DNA of 64,000 nt from NCBI GenBank assembly GCA_963711455.1, contig CAVQEH010000006.1, positions 1,426,001 to 1,490,000 on the forward strand. The letters are read 5' to 3'. This stretch comes from DATFVA01 sp963711455 (GTDB lineage: Bacteria; Bacteroidota; Ignavibacteria; Ignavibacteriales; Ignavibacteriaceae). Both the position numbers and the translations under genes were made by a program. The notes under the pieces were generated by a model, which had not been told where the DNA came from, ran no database searches, and saw nothing but the letters and a program-made list of their open reading frames with translations. Of the stretch, positions 47,248 to 55,554 are shown piece after piece. The first letter of the stretch is position 1, and each line of letters opens with the position of its first letter.

Positions 47248-47328
47248 AATACACCCTCGTTAAGTTTATTAATAATTATGTCATTTTATAATTAACCTGC
47301 TTACTATTTATTATCAGTAGTTTGCTTC

Positions 47329-47452
47329 GGGAGAGTTTTCGAAATGTATGCTCTGGAACGAATCAATATCCTTACTCTATCGTCTCACCCTCACTTTAGA
47401 GAAAAATCAATGACCTGAATTTGCTATAAATTTTTGATAGAAGCAACAAATA
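47329..47452. repeat. Upstream-flank repeat, copy 1
   Basis: Blocks such as TTCGAAATGTAT, CTTACTCTA and GTCTCACCCTCACT are shared in order with 51969-52090. Each copy lies upstream of a minus-strand T9SS gene and may carry its promoter. Confidence 0.65.
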
Positions 47453-47635
47453 TTAATTATAAAAGCGCGCCACGAAGCTGCCGCCGGGTTGAATTTCCAT
47501 AAAGCCGGTCAAAGATGACATTTTTCACTTTCCGTGTTTCGATTTGAAAAGATGTCATCCTTTTAAGAAGCCTGTTGCAGATCAGTTAGACAAATCCTGT
47601 CCGCCGACCCGCCGCGGCGGGTTAACGCAGGAGGA
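47423..47635. repeat. Duplicated 3'-flank block, copy 2
   Basis: Matches 37498-37690, including GCCGCCGGGTTGAATTTCCA, AAGAAGCCTGTTGCAGAT and the palindrome CCCGCCGCGGCGGG. The last 14 bases encode the end of the CapA-like protein. Confidence 0.75.
47511..47562. repeat. GATGTCATC-family hairpin element
   Basis: AAAGATGACAT (47511-47521) faces GATGTCATCC (47551-47560) over an interior shared with the element at 36371. Confidence 0.6.
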
Positions 47636-50600
47636 TCATCTTCTTCGTCTGAACAAAAACCTGTCCTGAGCCTGCCTGTCGGTTTACCGATACTTTGTTG
47701 GCAGACAGGCTTGTCGAAGGATCTCCTGCCTGCCTGCCGATAGGCACGGCTGTTATTCTGTATAGATATACACCGGAAGCTATGTTTGAAGCATCAAAAT
47801 TAACTTCGTAATATCCCGGTTTCATCACCTCATTTTTCAATTCTTTGACTCTTTCACCTAATATGTTATATACGCTTAAGTTGATCTGGACTTCTTTTGG
47901 AATTGAGAACTTTATTGTAGTTGTTGGATTAAAAGGATTAGGATAATTTTGTTCAAGTGCGAACTTATCAGGTAATAGCTTACTTGATACCATCAGTTTG
48001 TCTATATCAGGATTACTTATCATTATCTCCTCCCCTTTCTTAACATTTAAATTTATCAGCTTACCTGTAACATCCATTAGTTTTATATCCATATTCTCTG
48101 CTCTTACCTTTACAGGATAAGTAACTCCACTCAAATTAATCATCTTGAGTTCGCTGTTTATATCTTCTGCTCTTCTCCCGCTGCTGTATCTTACATCAAA
48201 TACTCCTTCAGGAGGCGTTGGCGGTAGTTCATAATTATTCAAGTCAACTTTTGCTTTGTCACCATTAAGTGATCCTCCCTTTACTGCATAAAGAGTATAA
48301 CTGTTTTCCGCCGCATCAGTTATTATAATTCTTCCACACTCTGACAGGTTTTCCTTAAAGGATCCTGCCTTCATCTGATTTCCTTTGGTAAAATCATCGG
48401 GTATGTTTATAACACAAGGGGATAATACTTTAACCCAGTATCCATACCCGGGTACTATCTGAACGGCTGGCTGATATCCCGTTACGGGAGTAAATTTATA
48501 AATTGGATAGATTATTTGTCCGGCTGGTGTTGTTGTTAATTCAGGTGTATATGCCATACTCTCATATCCTCCAAACATATTCCATCCTGCTGCTGCGTTT
48601 ATTGCATTGTGAGGTACTATTAGAATCCCTCCGGCCGGCCATTCATCCCCTGTATTATATATTTGTTCTCCGGAATTTTTCATCCAGTACCCTTCACCGG
48701 GAGTTGTTGTTGCTATTGAAACATAACCTGAACCAGGAACGAACTTATAAACATTTCCTGAATGATTAGTCCACCAGATATTAACTCCCTGCCCGTCAGG
48801 ATTTATGCCGGGAACCGATACCATATTCCATCCATTAAATACTGGTACGGTTAACCAGAAACTTGTAGTCACCAGGCTATCGAGAGTAAACAATCCGTCG
48901 CTCACATCTTTTATATTATTATTATCAATATCAGTTAATCTTATAAGACATTCATCCGATGGATGTTGTGCAGCTATGGTCCATGTATATGTTCCTGTAT
49001 TCGGCACCGAACTTTCAATAGTAATCCAGGCAGCACCGTTATTTGTGCTCAATTCTATCATCACATTATTAACATTTTGACCAGACCAGCTAATATTTTC
49101 ATTTTCACCAATCATCCACACTTCTCCCCCGTTAGGAGATTGAACAGTAATGTTTGCAGGATTAACATTTTCCCGGAAGTTTGTTTCAGTGTAGCCTGCA
49201 TTAGCATTTACAGCCTGTACATTGGTTTTAAACTGTATCCAGTAATAATCATTCGGGTACGAAACATCCGAAGCAGAATTACAATCTTTCCAGTCACTCC
49301 ATTCTATCAGTCCAACATTATCAAACCATGAATTCCCTGTTCCTGTTTGAGGAGACTCGCTTTGAAGCCGGATATTAATATACCCGGTATTAGCCGGCAC
49401 GGTGAATTCGTTGTGATAAAATGTCCAGCCGGTTGTACCGTTTACCTGTGTACCAAGATTTTCAACTCCGATCGGGTTAACCTGTGTGCGTGTTTCAAAA
49501 CATTGAAGGTTTATCCCCGTGTTCTTTGAATCATCAGTTTTTATAAACGCATGTAATGTGTAGCCTGAAACGTTAGAATATAACTTTATTCGTTTCTCCA
49601 GGTCAGTATACAGGGCTCCAAAACCTGGTGCGCGTTTCTGGCAGAATGATCTTAGACCGGTAAATGCTTCAGATGTATCATAGAATTCATTAGAATTATT
49701 GATTTCCCAAAGTGTACAGCCTTCATCTTCAAAATTACCGAACCAGATCAACTGTCTTCCAAGACGGTATTGCCAGTTCCCCGGGGGAGTTACATTATCA
49801 ACGGAAGATATACTGCCATTCCGTTCCAATAATATTGGTCCCGAAATCCAGGTACCATTGTTTTCTTCCATATTTAATTCTGCTGCAGAGGAAGTACAAT
49901 ACCGGTTCAGCTTTGTTGTGTCCAATACGATCTCAGCGGTTATATTATCTCTGTCTATATTTAAGTAAGTGTTTAAATCTTTGGATTTCTTTGCTAAATC
50001 ATCCAGTAAATATAATCCAAGCTCTTCCCTTGCCCTTACAGGTATATAATCATCAATGTATACTGGAGTAATGCTGTAATCATAAAAACCGGTTTCATCT
50101 ATTTTTGCATTTAATATCATACTTGGAAAAGTTTCCGGATAATCCAGGTCGAATACAAAATTTCCAAGCGAATGAGTGATCAATTTGCCCTTGTAAACTT
50201 CCACACCCTGAATTATATGCGGATGGTGACATATTACCAGGTCCGCACCATGATCGATTGCAAAGTGGCGCATTTCGATATCGCTTTCAAGCGGCGCTCT
50301 TAAATCGGCAGAATAATCTTCATCGGCATCCGGATCTTCATTCAGTATTATTTTACCAGGCTGGTAAACCGGGACTAAAGAGTATTCGCTTCCGGAGTGC
50401 ATTTCAAGAATTACAAGATCGGCAATATTTCTTACTGAATTAATCTGCTGAATAATATTCGATTCGGTAAGGTTAGCAAATCCCGGTTTGTTAAATCCTG
50501 CATTCAGGTAAGGCTGCTCGTTGTTATACTGCCCTGTCCTGTCGCTTGAACCAAGCAGTGCAAAGTTCACTCCCGATTTAAGATAGAATGCGGACTGCAT

Positions 50601-51908
50601 CGCTTCGTAGGAATCTGCACCGGCACCGAATGATAATATTTCTTTATCTTCCAGCACCGATTTAGTCTGCTGCAGACCCGCCAAACCGTAATCAAGGATA
50701 TGATTATTAGCAATTGTAACAGCATCAATACCGGCATAAGTTAATGCAGCTGCATTTTCCGGGGAACCCCTGAACACTACCGATTTTGTAGGATGAGGCG
50801 TCCCCTGGTTTGTTAAAGCACATTCGAGGTTTGCAACAGTTATATCGGCAGCTTCACTAAGTATTGAAAGAGTCGGATCGAAAACAGGTTCATATCCATG
50901 AAGATTAATGTAACTTTCAATCCTTCTGGCAAGCATAATATCACCGACAAAATTCATTGTTATGGGAAAAGATGTAGGTCCCGGATCAACAGCGATCCGG
51001 CAGGAGGCTCGTCCGTGCAATTCAGTCTGATCAACAACATCCAGCAGCACCGTATAATCGTGATCATCTTCGACAAGGAATGTATGCGATGGATTCGGCT
51101 CAATACTCGTGGAATCGTCGCCGAAATCCCAGGAATAATTATACTCTCCGCTGTCAGGATCGTACACACTGCTTGTGAACTGAACGTCCACACTTGTAAT
51201 TCCATCCCTGTTTTTATAAAGTTTACCAACTGTATAACTTATTTGAACCTGTGGTGCGATTGGTAATGAATTTGTAATATCAATTATCTCGTCGAAGTAA
51301 GAAATACCCTGGGACGTATAATCTCTGTCATTAATAAATATTATTCCTTTCACAACGGGCAGGTATCCGAACTTTGCCAGCCAGTCATCGGCTATTGGAA
51401 GCTGATATTCATTCCATTGATTGTTTGGGAAAGCACCCTGGTACACGGTAATCCACTCTTCAGGACTTACTTCTTCCGTACCGGCAAAAGAATACAATAA
51501 AGTATTAATAGAATCCGTAATCCCGAAACCCTGAATCTCTGCCGCCTGTTGAATATAATTTGATACCTGCCACACATCACCTGTATCCACTGTCATTGGG
51601 GAAACAGCTTCTAACTTCCAGGTATTGCCGTATAGTTTTAATGAATGAGGTGAATTATTATAAGTTATTGTGTTTTCCAGTAACCACATCGTTGGCTGGA
51701 CATCCTGGTTTGAATAAGATTGAAGCTGTATTACACCATCGTCAAAGTTTTCAATCGTATCAACTTCTGCTTCACTTCCGGGCAAATGAGACAAACTGTT
51801 GGCAGGAACGTTTATTTGTCCAAAAATTAACAGCATGAAGAACGTCAAACCCAATGCTAAATATAATTCTCTTTCATTTATATACTTATTGAATTTCGCT
51901 GTTTTCAA
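47622..51908 (-). CDS. Secreted CapA-like metallophosphatase with PKD and T9SS sorting domains
   Basis: About 1428 residues. I chose TTG 51908 because GGAGG lies 5 nt before it. An in-frame GTG at 51932 would be the longer start. A signal segment (LGLTFFMLLIFGQ) precedes an unassigned beta domain. A PKD domain (near 230-315, YSWDFGDDSTS) follows, then a PGA_cap/CapA phosphatase (about 320-590: MNFVGDIMLARRIE, VANLECAL, NNHILDYG, CHHPHIIQG). CBM-like, SPNGGEVW-type and shared GWNMVSVPG modules lead to the sorting domain. Palindrome copy F adds about 32 residues just before VQTKKMILLR. CapA relatives act in poly-gamma-glutamate capsule biology. The substrate here is unknown. Confidence 0.9.
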   Translation of the reverse strand: MKTAKFNKYINERELYLALGLTFFMLLIFGQINVPANSLSHLPGSEAEVDTIENFDDGVIQLQSYSNQDVQPTMWLLENTITYNNSPHSLKLYGNTWKLEAVSPMTVDTGDVWQVSNYIQQAAEIQGFGITDSINTLLYSFAGTEEVSPEEWITVYQGAFPNNQWNEYQLPIADDWLAKFGYLPVVKGIIFINDRDYTSQGISYFDEIIDITNSLPIAPQVQISYTVGKLYKNRDGITSVDVQFTSSVYDPDSGEYNYSWDFGDDSTSIEPNPSHTFLVEDDHDYTVLLDVVDQTELHGRASCRIAVDPGPTSFPITMNFVGDIMLARRIESYINLHGYEPVFDPTLSILSEAADITVANLECALTNQGTPHPTKSVVFRGSPENAAALTYAGIDAVTIANNHILDYGLAGLQQTKSVLEDKEILSFGAGADSYEAMQSAFYLKSGVNFALLGSSDRTGQYNNEQPYLNAGFNKPGFANLTESNIIQQINSVRNIADLVILEMHSGSEYSLVPVYQPGKIILNEDPDADEDYSADLRAPLESDIEMRHFAIDHGADLVICHHPHIIQGVEVYKGKLITHSLGNFVFDLDYPETFPSMILNAKIDETGFYDYSITPVYIDDYIPVRAREELGLYLLDDLAKKSKDLNTYLNIDRDNITAEIVLDTTKLNRYCTSSAAELNMEENNGTWISGPILLERNGSISSVDNVTPPGNWQYRLGRQLIWFGNFEDEGCTLWEINNSNEFYDTSEAFTGLRSFCQKRAPGFGALYTDLEKRIKLYSNVSGYTLHAFIKTDDSKNTGINLQCFETRTQVNPIGVENLGTQVNGTTGWTFYHNEFTVPANTGYINIRLQSESPQTGTGNSWFDNVGLIEWSDWKDCNSASDVSYPNDYYWIQFKTNVQAVNANAGYTETNFRENVNPANITVQSPNGGEVWMIGENENISWSGQNVNNVMIELSTNNGAAWITIESSVPNTGTYTWTIAAQHPSDECLIRLTDIDNNNIKDVSDGLFTLDSLVTTSFWLTVPVFNGWNMVSVPGINPDGQGVNIWWTNHSGNVYKFVPGSGYVSIATTTPGEGYWMKNSGEQIYNTGDEWPAGGILIVPHNAINAAAGWNMFGGYESMAYTPELTTTPAGQIIYPIYKFTPVTGYQPAVQIVPGYGYWVKVLSPCVINIPDDFTKGNQMKAGSFKENLSECGRIIITDAAENSYTLYAVKGGSLNGDKAKVDLNNYELPPTPPEGVFDVRYSSGRRAEDINSELKMINLSGVTYPVKVRAENMDIKLMDVTGKLINLNVKKGEEIMISNPDIDKLMVSSKLLPDKFALEQNYPNPFNPTTTIKFSIPKEVQINLSVYNILGERVKELKNEVMKPGYYEVNFDASNIASGVYLYRITAVPIGRQAGDPSTSLSANKVSVNRQAGSGQVFVQTKKMILLR
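47657..47747. repeat. GC-rich palindromic element, copy F, in frame in the sorting domain
   Basis: A compound copy of about 90 bases. The coding strand reads IGRQAGDPSTSLS and VNRQAGSGQ. It includes the CCTTCGACAAGC type motif common in REP-like repeats. Paralogues read YRIQAGDFVQTKK with nothing between. Confidence 0.85.
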
Positions 51909-51968
51909 TAAACCCTCCTGCACATAATCCACCTGGCTGTAACTATTTAATGTATATATTGGTTTTTC

Positions 51969-52090
51969 TTTGAGAGAGTCTTCGAAATGTATTCTCTGGG
52001 GGTTTCCGCAACCTTACTCTACCGTCTCACCCTCACTCATAGAGAAAATCACTGATCTGAATTTGCAAATATTATTTGATAGAAGCAAGG
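51969..52090. repeat. Upstream-flank repeat, copy 2
   Basis: Shares ordered blocks with 47329-47452 (see there) and lies just upstream of the CapA-like gene. Confidence 0.65.
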
Positions 52091-52251
52091 GTTCGCGGAA
52101 TGAGGATTTGGAGAGTGGAATACCTGATGCCGGATACTGAGATTGGGACCCGAAGATGCCGCAGATAATCTAAGAAAACTTCTTACTTTTTACTTTTTAC
52201 TTCTTACTTTTGCCTTTCACCCTGTTAATTGTATCTATGTAATAAACTCAC

Positions 52252-52326
52252 CCTGTAGTCCTCGATAGAGTCCGTTGGACTCTACGGAGTCTAACGACCT
52301 CTCTTATAAAGCGAGGGATTTTTTGG
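52252..52326. repeat. Nested hairpin with T tract, opposite to its neighbours
   Basis: GTTGGACTC-TACG-GAGTCTAAC forms an inner stem. CCTC...GAGGG closes an outer stem, followed by ATTTTTT on the plus strand. All genes nearby are on the minus strand, so it is more likely a repeat or a barrier to antisense transcripts than their terminator. Confidence 0.5.
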
Positions 52327-52463
52327 TGATGATGACATTGTATTAATTATCCTGACTCCTGTGATACAGTTAGGAAGCTTGGGATGGATGTCCACCAAAG
52401 GCTGATAAAATTGATGAATTGGGGATGGCTACTTACTAATTACTGCATGCTTATTGCAGCCAA

Positions 52464-54104
52464 TCAGAGTCCGTATTCTACAGTTATTCCGCATGAATGC
52501 TTCCTGCCCAGCAAATAATCGGGAGTACGCTGCGCATCTTCATCACTTATATCTGAATACCTGTAGTAACCGTTGACAAAGAGATCATGCAGTGCTTCGT
52601 ACTTTGCCGAAAGTTCAACGTCATATTCTTTTCTTAAAGGACCATAAAGAAAAGGTTCGGTAACTCCGCTTTCATAAGCATAAGCGATATCTCTCAAACC
52701 TCCCTTCCTTACTCTTTGCACTAGTAGAGAAACATCCAGCCCGCGCATCACCAAATAATCAAGCTTAAGACTTAACTGATCTGCGTTCTGACCGAGCCAG
52801 TCTCCAAGCGGGTAATTAAGATGCTTGTACGTTGTAACCTCATCCTTATGCTCGTAAAGCCAAGGCGAAGTTTTGGTATATTCAATATTCACATCGAGAT
52901 CGGGAATAAACACGTCTATCTTTTTTCCGCCGATAGTTACCCCATACCATGTATTGCTGAAATCATTCTTTAAAAGATTCCTTATTTCAGTCACATCAAT
53001 AAATACGGTTGAATAGAACTCAAATGTTTCCGGCAGCCTTACTGCAGCATCAAAATACATTTGCCCATTGCTGTCTTCAATATCGAGCCTCCCCGTATTG
53101 TGATCAAGGAACTTAAAGAACATAAAAGGGATGAAAAATTCGGGGCGCAGATCACCGGTGTATATAACAGAATTGCCGATTGAAAAATCCAGCCAGTCTT
53201 TAGGAGTAACACTTAAAAAATTGGCTGCTATATATTTTGAATGATAAGCTTCCCTTAACCTTGGTGCAATGCTGTTGGGATAAGAATAATAAAACTTTGA
53301 TGAATCAAGCACTAACGAATTCAACCACCCGTGAATGTAATAGAACCTTAACCATGGAACAGGATTAAGGTCGAGGCGTAAAAAAGGAAACGAAGGCGGC
53401 TTTGAAGATAAAATTAGCTGTCCCATTTTCCCGTGCCCCCAATTTAAATGTTCTTTAACAAGCGATACCGAACCCCAACTGCCAGCCTGTCTGCCGCCAG
53501 GCAGGTTAAAGTTAATGCCGCCTGTAAGCTCGGTATATTCAATACCATCAGGAGCACCTTTTACAGATGCACCTGTAACAGGAGTAAAAGATTTTGTCCT
53601 GTCGACATTACCTCCGTATTCACCATTGTCTCTTAAATTAAGAGAGGCACCGAACCAGTTGCCGTATGTACTGAAAAACCCGGCGCCCCACCATCTTTTA
53701 TGTCCTGCTTCACCTCCTGTAACGGACATACCATACCCGGCAACGGGCCAGACGGAAATACGGAAAAGTGAATCACTATAATTATAAAGGTACCATCTCT
53801 GCATTTCTTCAGGAAGACGCATCTCATAAGTATATTCTTCTTCATACCATTCGAGCTGTTTTTTTTCAATTTCATTAAGCTCATCCTCGTGCTTTACTGC
53901 TTCTTTTAATTTTTCTGCTATCAGCACACGCGGCAACGGGAGCACTTCATTATGAAATTCAATTATATGCTTAAGCGAAAGCCTTTCGAGAAAATCATAT
54001 ACATCGCTGGTAACAGGCGTGTAAACAACCTGGGCGTGAAGAGCAGTACCGACAAATATTATAAGAATGAATGCTAATGATTTTATTTTATGTGGTAAGC
54101 TCAA
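52464..54104 (-). CDS. Capsule assembly Wzi-like outer-membrane protein
   Basis: 546 residues. A signal peptide ends at ALHAQV. A helical region (about 30-95) precedes a beta-rich body with alternating aromatic strands ending in a terminal strand (GITVEYGL), as expected of an outer-membrane barrel. WLRFYYIHGWLNSLVLD and DWLDFSIGNSVIYTGDLRPE match the Caps_assemb_Wzi family. Wzi binds capsule polysaccharide at the cell surface. Palindrome copy G adds PGGRQAG in the loop INFNLPGGRQAGSWGSV. It is the downstream end of the polysaccharide locus. Confidence 0.8.
   Translation of the reverse strand: MSLPHKIKSLAFILIIFVGTALHAQVVYTPVTSDVYDFLERLSLKHIIEFHNEVLPLPRVLIAEKLKEAVKHEDELNEIEKKQLEWYEEEYTYEMRLPEEMQRWYLYNYSDSLFRISVWPVAGYGMSVTGGEAGHKRWWGAGFFSTYGNWFGASLNLRDNGEYGGNVDRTKSFTPVTGASVKGAPDGIEYTELTGGINFNLPGGRQAGSWGSVSLVKEHLNWGHGKMGQLILSSKPPSFPFLRLDLNPVPWLRFYYIHGWLNSLVLDSSKFYYSYPNSIAPRLREAYHSKYIAANFLSVTPKDWLDFSIGNSVIYTGDLRPEFFIPFMFFKFLDHNTGRLDIEDSNGQMYFDAAVRLPETFEFYSTVFIDVTEIRNLLKNDFSNTWYGVTIGGKKIDVFIPDLDVNIEYTKTSPWLYEHKDEVTTYKHLNYPLGDWLGQNADQLSLKLDYLVMRGLDVSLLVQRVRKGGLRDIAYAYESGVTEPFLYGPLRKEYDVELSAKYEALHDLFVNGYYRYSDISDEDAQRTPDYLLGRKHSCGITVEYGL
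53483..53506. repeat. GC-rich palindromic element, copy G, in frame in the Wzi-like gene
   Basis: CCTGTCTGCC and CCAGGCAGG around a short centre, the shortest copy. It is read on the minus strand as LPGGRQAG in a predicted barrel loop or turn. Confidence 0.7.
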
Positions 54105-54453
54105 ATCTTTGAAAAATGCTGTTGGTAATTAAGCTCTATAATTTTAATGGAAAATATAAAAGATAATTTGCGTATTTGCGAATGATAACCTGAATACTTT
54201 CCTTTAAATATCTTCGACCATATTCTTCAGCAATATTTGAAGAAATTAACAAGGTTGAATCTTTTAGCTGAGCCTTGATCTTAAAGCATATCTGGTTGAT
54301 TGGATCAATTTTCTTTTTATGAAAGTAAATAATTCTGCAGACTCCCTCCAGATTTCTAATTTTCTGAAACCCCTGTTTATATTTTTATTCCTGTTTAAAT
54401 ATTTCATTTTTCCCAAAAATATTTAAATCAATCATCCAACTGAATTCCCAACC
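54105..54453. other. Intergenic region without identified features
   Basis: 349 AT-rich bases between the sugar transferase and Wzi-like genes. I see no hairpin or gene in it. Confidence 0.4.
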
Positions 54454-55554
54454 CTACGAGCTTCTTGCACTTTTAAGCACTATATTTTTGAAAATTAACC
54501 AAAGATATCTGAAATCAGTTAAGACAGGATTTTTATCATACATATTGAAGTAACGTGCTTCCGAATCCATTATGTCGTTTAATGTTTTGGGAAGGTCTGC
54601 GTAGTACGGAGGTATTAGTCCCGGTCTGTAAGCAAGCCTTCTGCTCCTGTGATCTTCCGTGTAAAGGCTGAGGTAATGAGGGCTTAAAGGACGTACGCCA
54701 ACAAGCTTAAGATCACCTTTAATAACATTGAGTATCATAGGCAGCTCATCAAGCCAGAACTTTCTTAACCACTTTCCCCATTTGGTTATCCTGAAATCAT
54801 TATTAAACTTGCCGCCGTCTTTTAAATCATAAAGCTTGAATACATAAGCCTGCAGATACTCGGCAAATGGGTGCATTGTTCTGAACTTATATACTTTAAT
54901 GGACTTCCCGTTTTTGCCTACCCTGTTTAAACGGACAAAAGGACCGTAAGTAGGATCAAAATCATAAGCCGGACCTTCCATATTTCTTGCGGCAAAATAA
55001 AGAAGACCATTTATCTCTTTTAAAGAGACAATCTCGAACCCGCAGGAAATCAATCTTCCCAGCGTCTCGGCTTTTGAGATCGCCCTGTTCCTGCCTTTAG
55101 TAAGCGAGAAATAAAATTTGCGTGTCGGCTTCCATTTAGGAAATATTCTTTTGTATACAAAATCTATCACATAAAAAGTTCGTGCACCAATGGGAGTAAA
55201 TTTTCTGAATATTCTTTGTTTCCTTTGCTCAAGAGTTTCCACACATCCTATAAACAATCCTTCATAAGGTAATTTATTATTCACGGATTCGAAAAACTTG
55301 TTGAGAAACCTTATATCGTTTATACGTTGTAGATTAACAAGATTGAAGCATTCGCCGAATTCTATTTTATCTACTTCATACCTTGTTCTTGTATCTACAA
55401 TTTTTGTAAATGCAGGGGAAAGATCGGCGTATGTAGAAATAAAATCGTGCAGATCATCAGGAAACTCTTTCCTGGCTTTTCGGGCTTTTTCCTTTACGGG
55501 AAAAGGTAAAGATTTTAATGCAAGTTCAATAGAACTTCCCCGGAAATCGAACAT
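54454..55554 (-). CDS. Sugar transferase (polyprenyl-phosphate glycosyl-1-phosphate transferase family) without visible membrane helix
   Basis: 366 residues. The C-terminal 150 residues have the family motifs RVGKNGKSIKVYKFRTM and FWLDELPMILNVIKGDLKLV, including the Asp-Glu pair of the catalytic site, and GVRPLSPHYLSLY. These enzymes start glycan assembly by moving a sugar phosphate to a lipid carrier. The usual hydrophobic re-entrant helix before RVG is not seen. In its place is a 180-residue soluble-looking N-terminal domain. Ribosome site AAGGGG. Confidence 0.85.
   Translation of the reverse strand: MFDFRGSSIELALKSLPFPVKEKARKARKEFPDDLHDFISTYADLSPAFTKIVDTRTRYEVDKIEFGECFNLVNLQRINDIRFLNKFFESVNNKLPYEGLFIGCVETLEQRKQRIFRKFTPIGARTFYVIDFVYKRIFPKWKPTRKFYFSLTKGRNRAISKAETLGRLISCGFEIVSLKEINGLLYFAARNMEGPAYDFDPTYGPFVRLNRVGKNGKSIKVYKFRTMHPFAEYLQAYVFKLYDLKDGGKFNNDFRITKWGKWLRKFWLDELPMILNVIKGDLKLVGVRPLSPHYLSLYTEDHRSRRLAYRPGLIPPYYADLPKTLNDIMDSEARYFNMYDKNPVLTDFRYLWLIFKNIVLKSARSS

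Larger units (their letters stand above)
47248..47621. other. Repeat-rich spacer between two T9SS genes
   Basis: 374 bases. 47329-47452 resembles 51969-52090, a block also upstream of a T9SS gene. 47423-47621 resembles 37498-37677. A GATGTCATC hairpin lies at 47511-47562. Confidence 0.7.
51933..52463. other. Intergenic region with flank repeat, simple repeat and structured element
   Basis: 531 bases. It holds the upstream-flank repeat (51969-52090), a simple repeat ACTTTTTACTTTTTACTT (about 52177-52213) and a nested hairpin (52252-52326). No gene. Confidence 0.6.

Noticed and set aside
48503..51838. Several plus-strand open frames of 60-120 codons across the CapA-like gene
   Set aside because: They are antisense to a long, well-supported gene and show no domain or ribosome site. 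The codon pattern of the minus-strand gene creates them.
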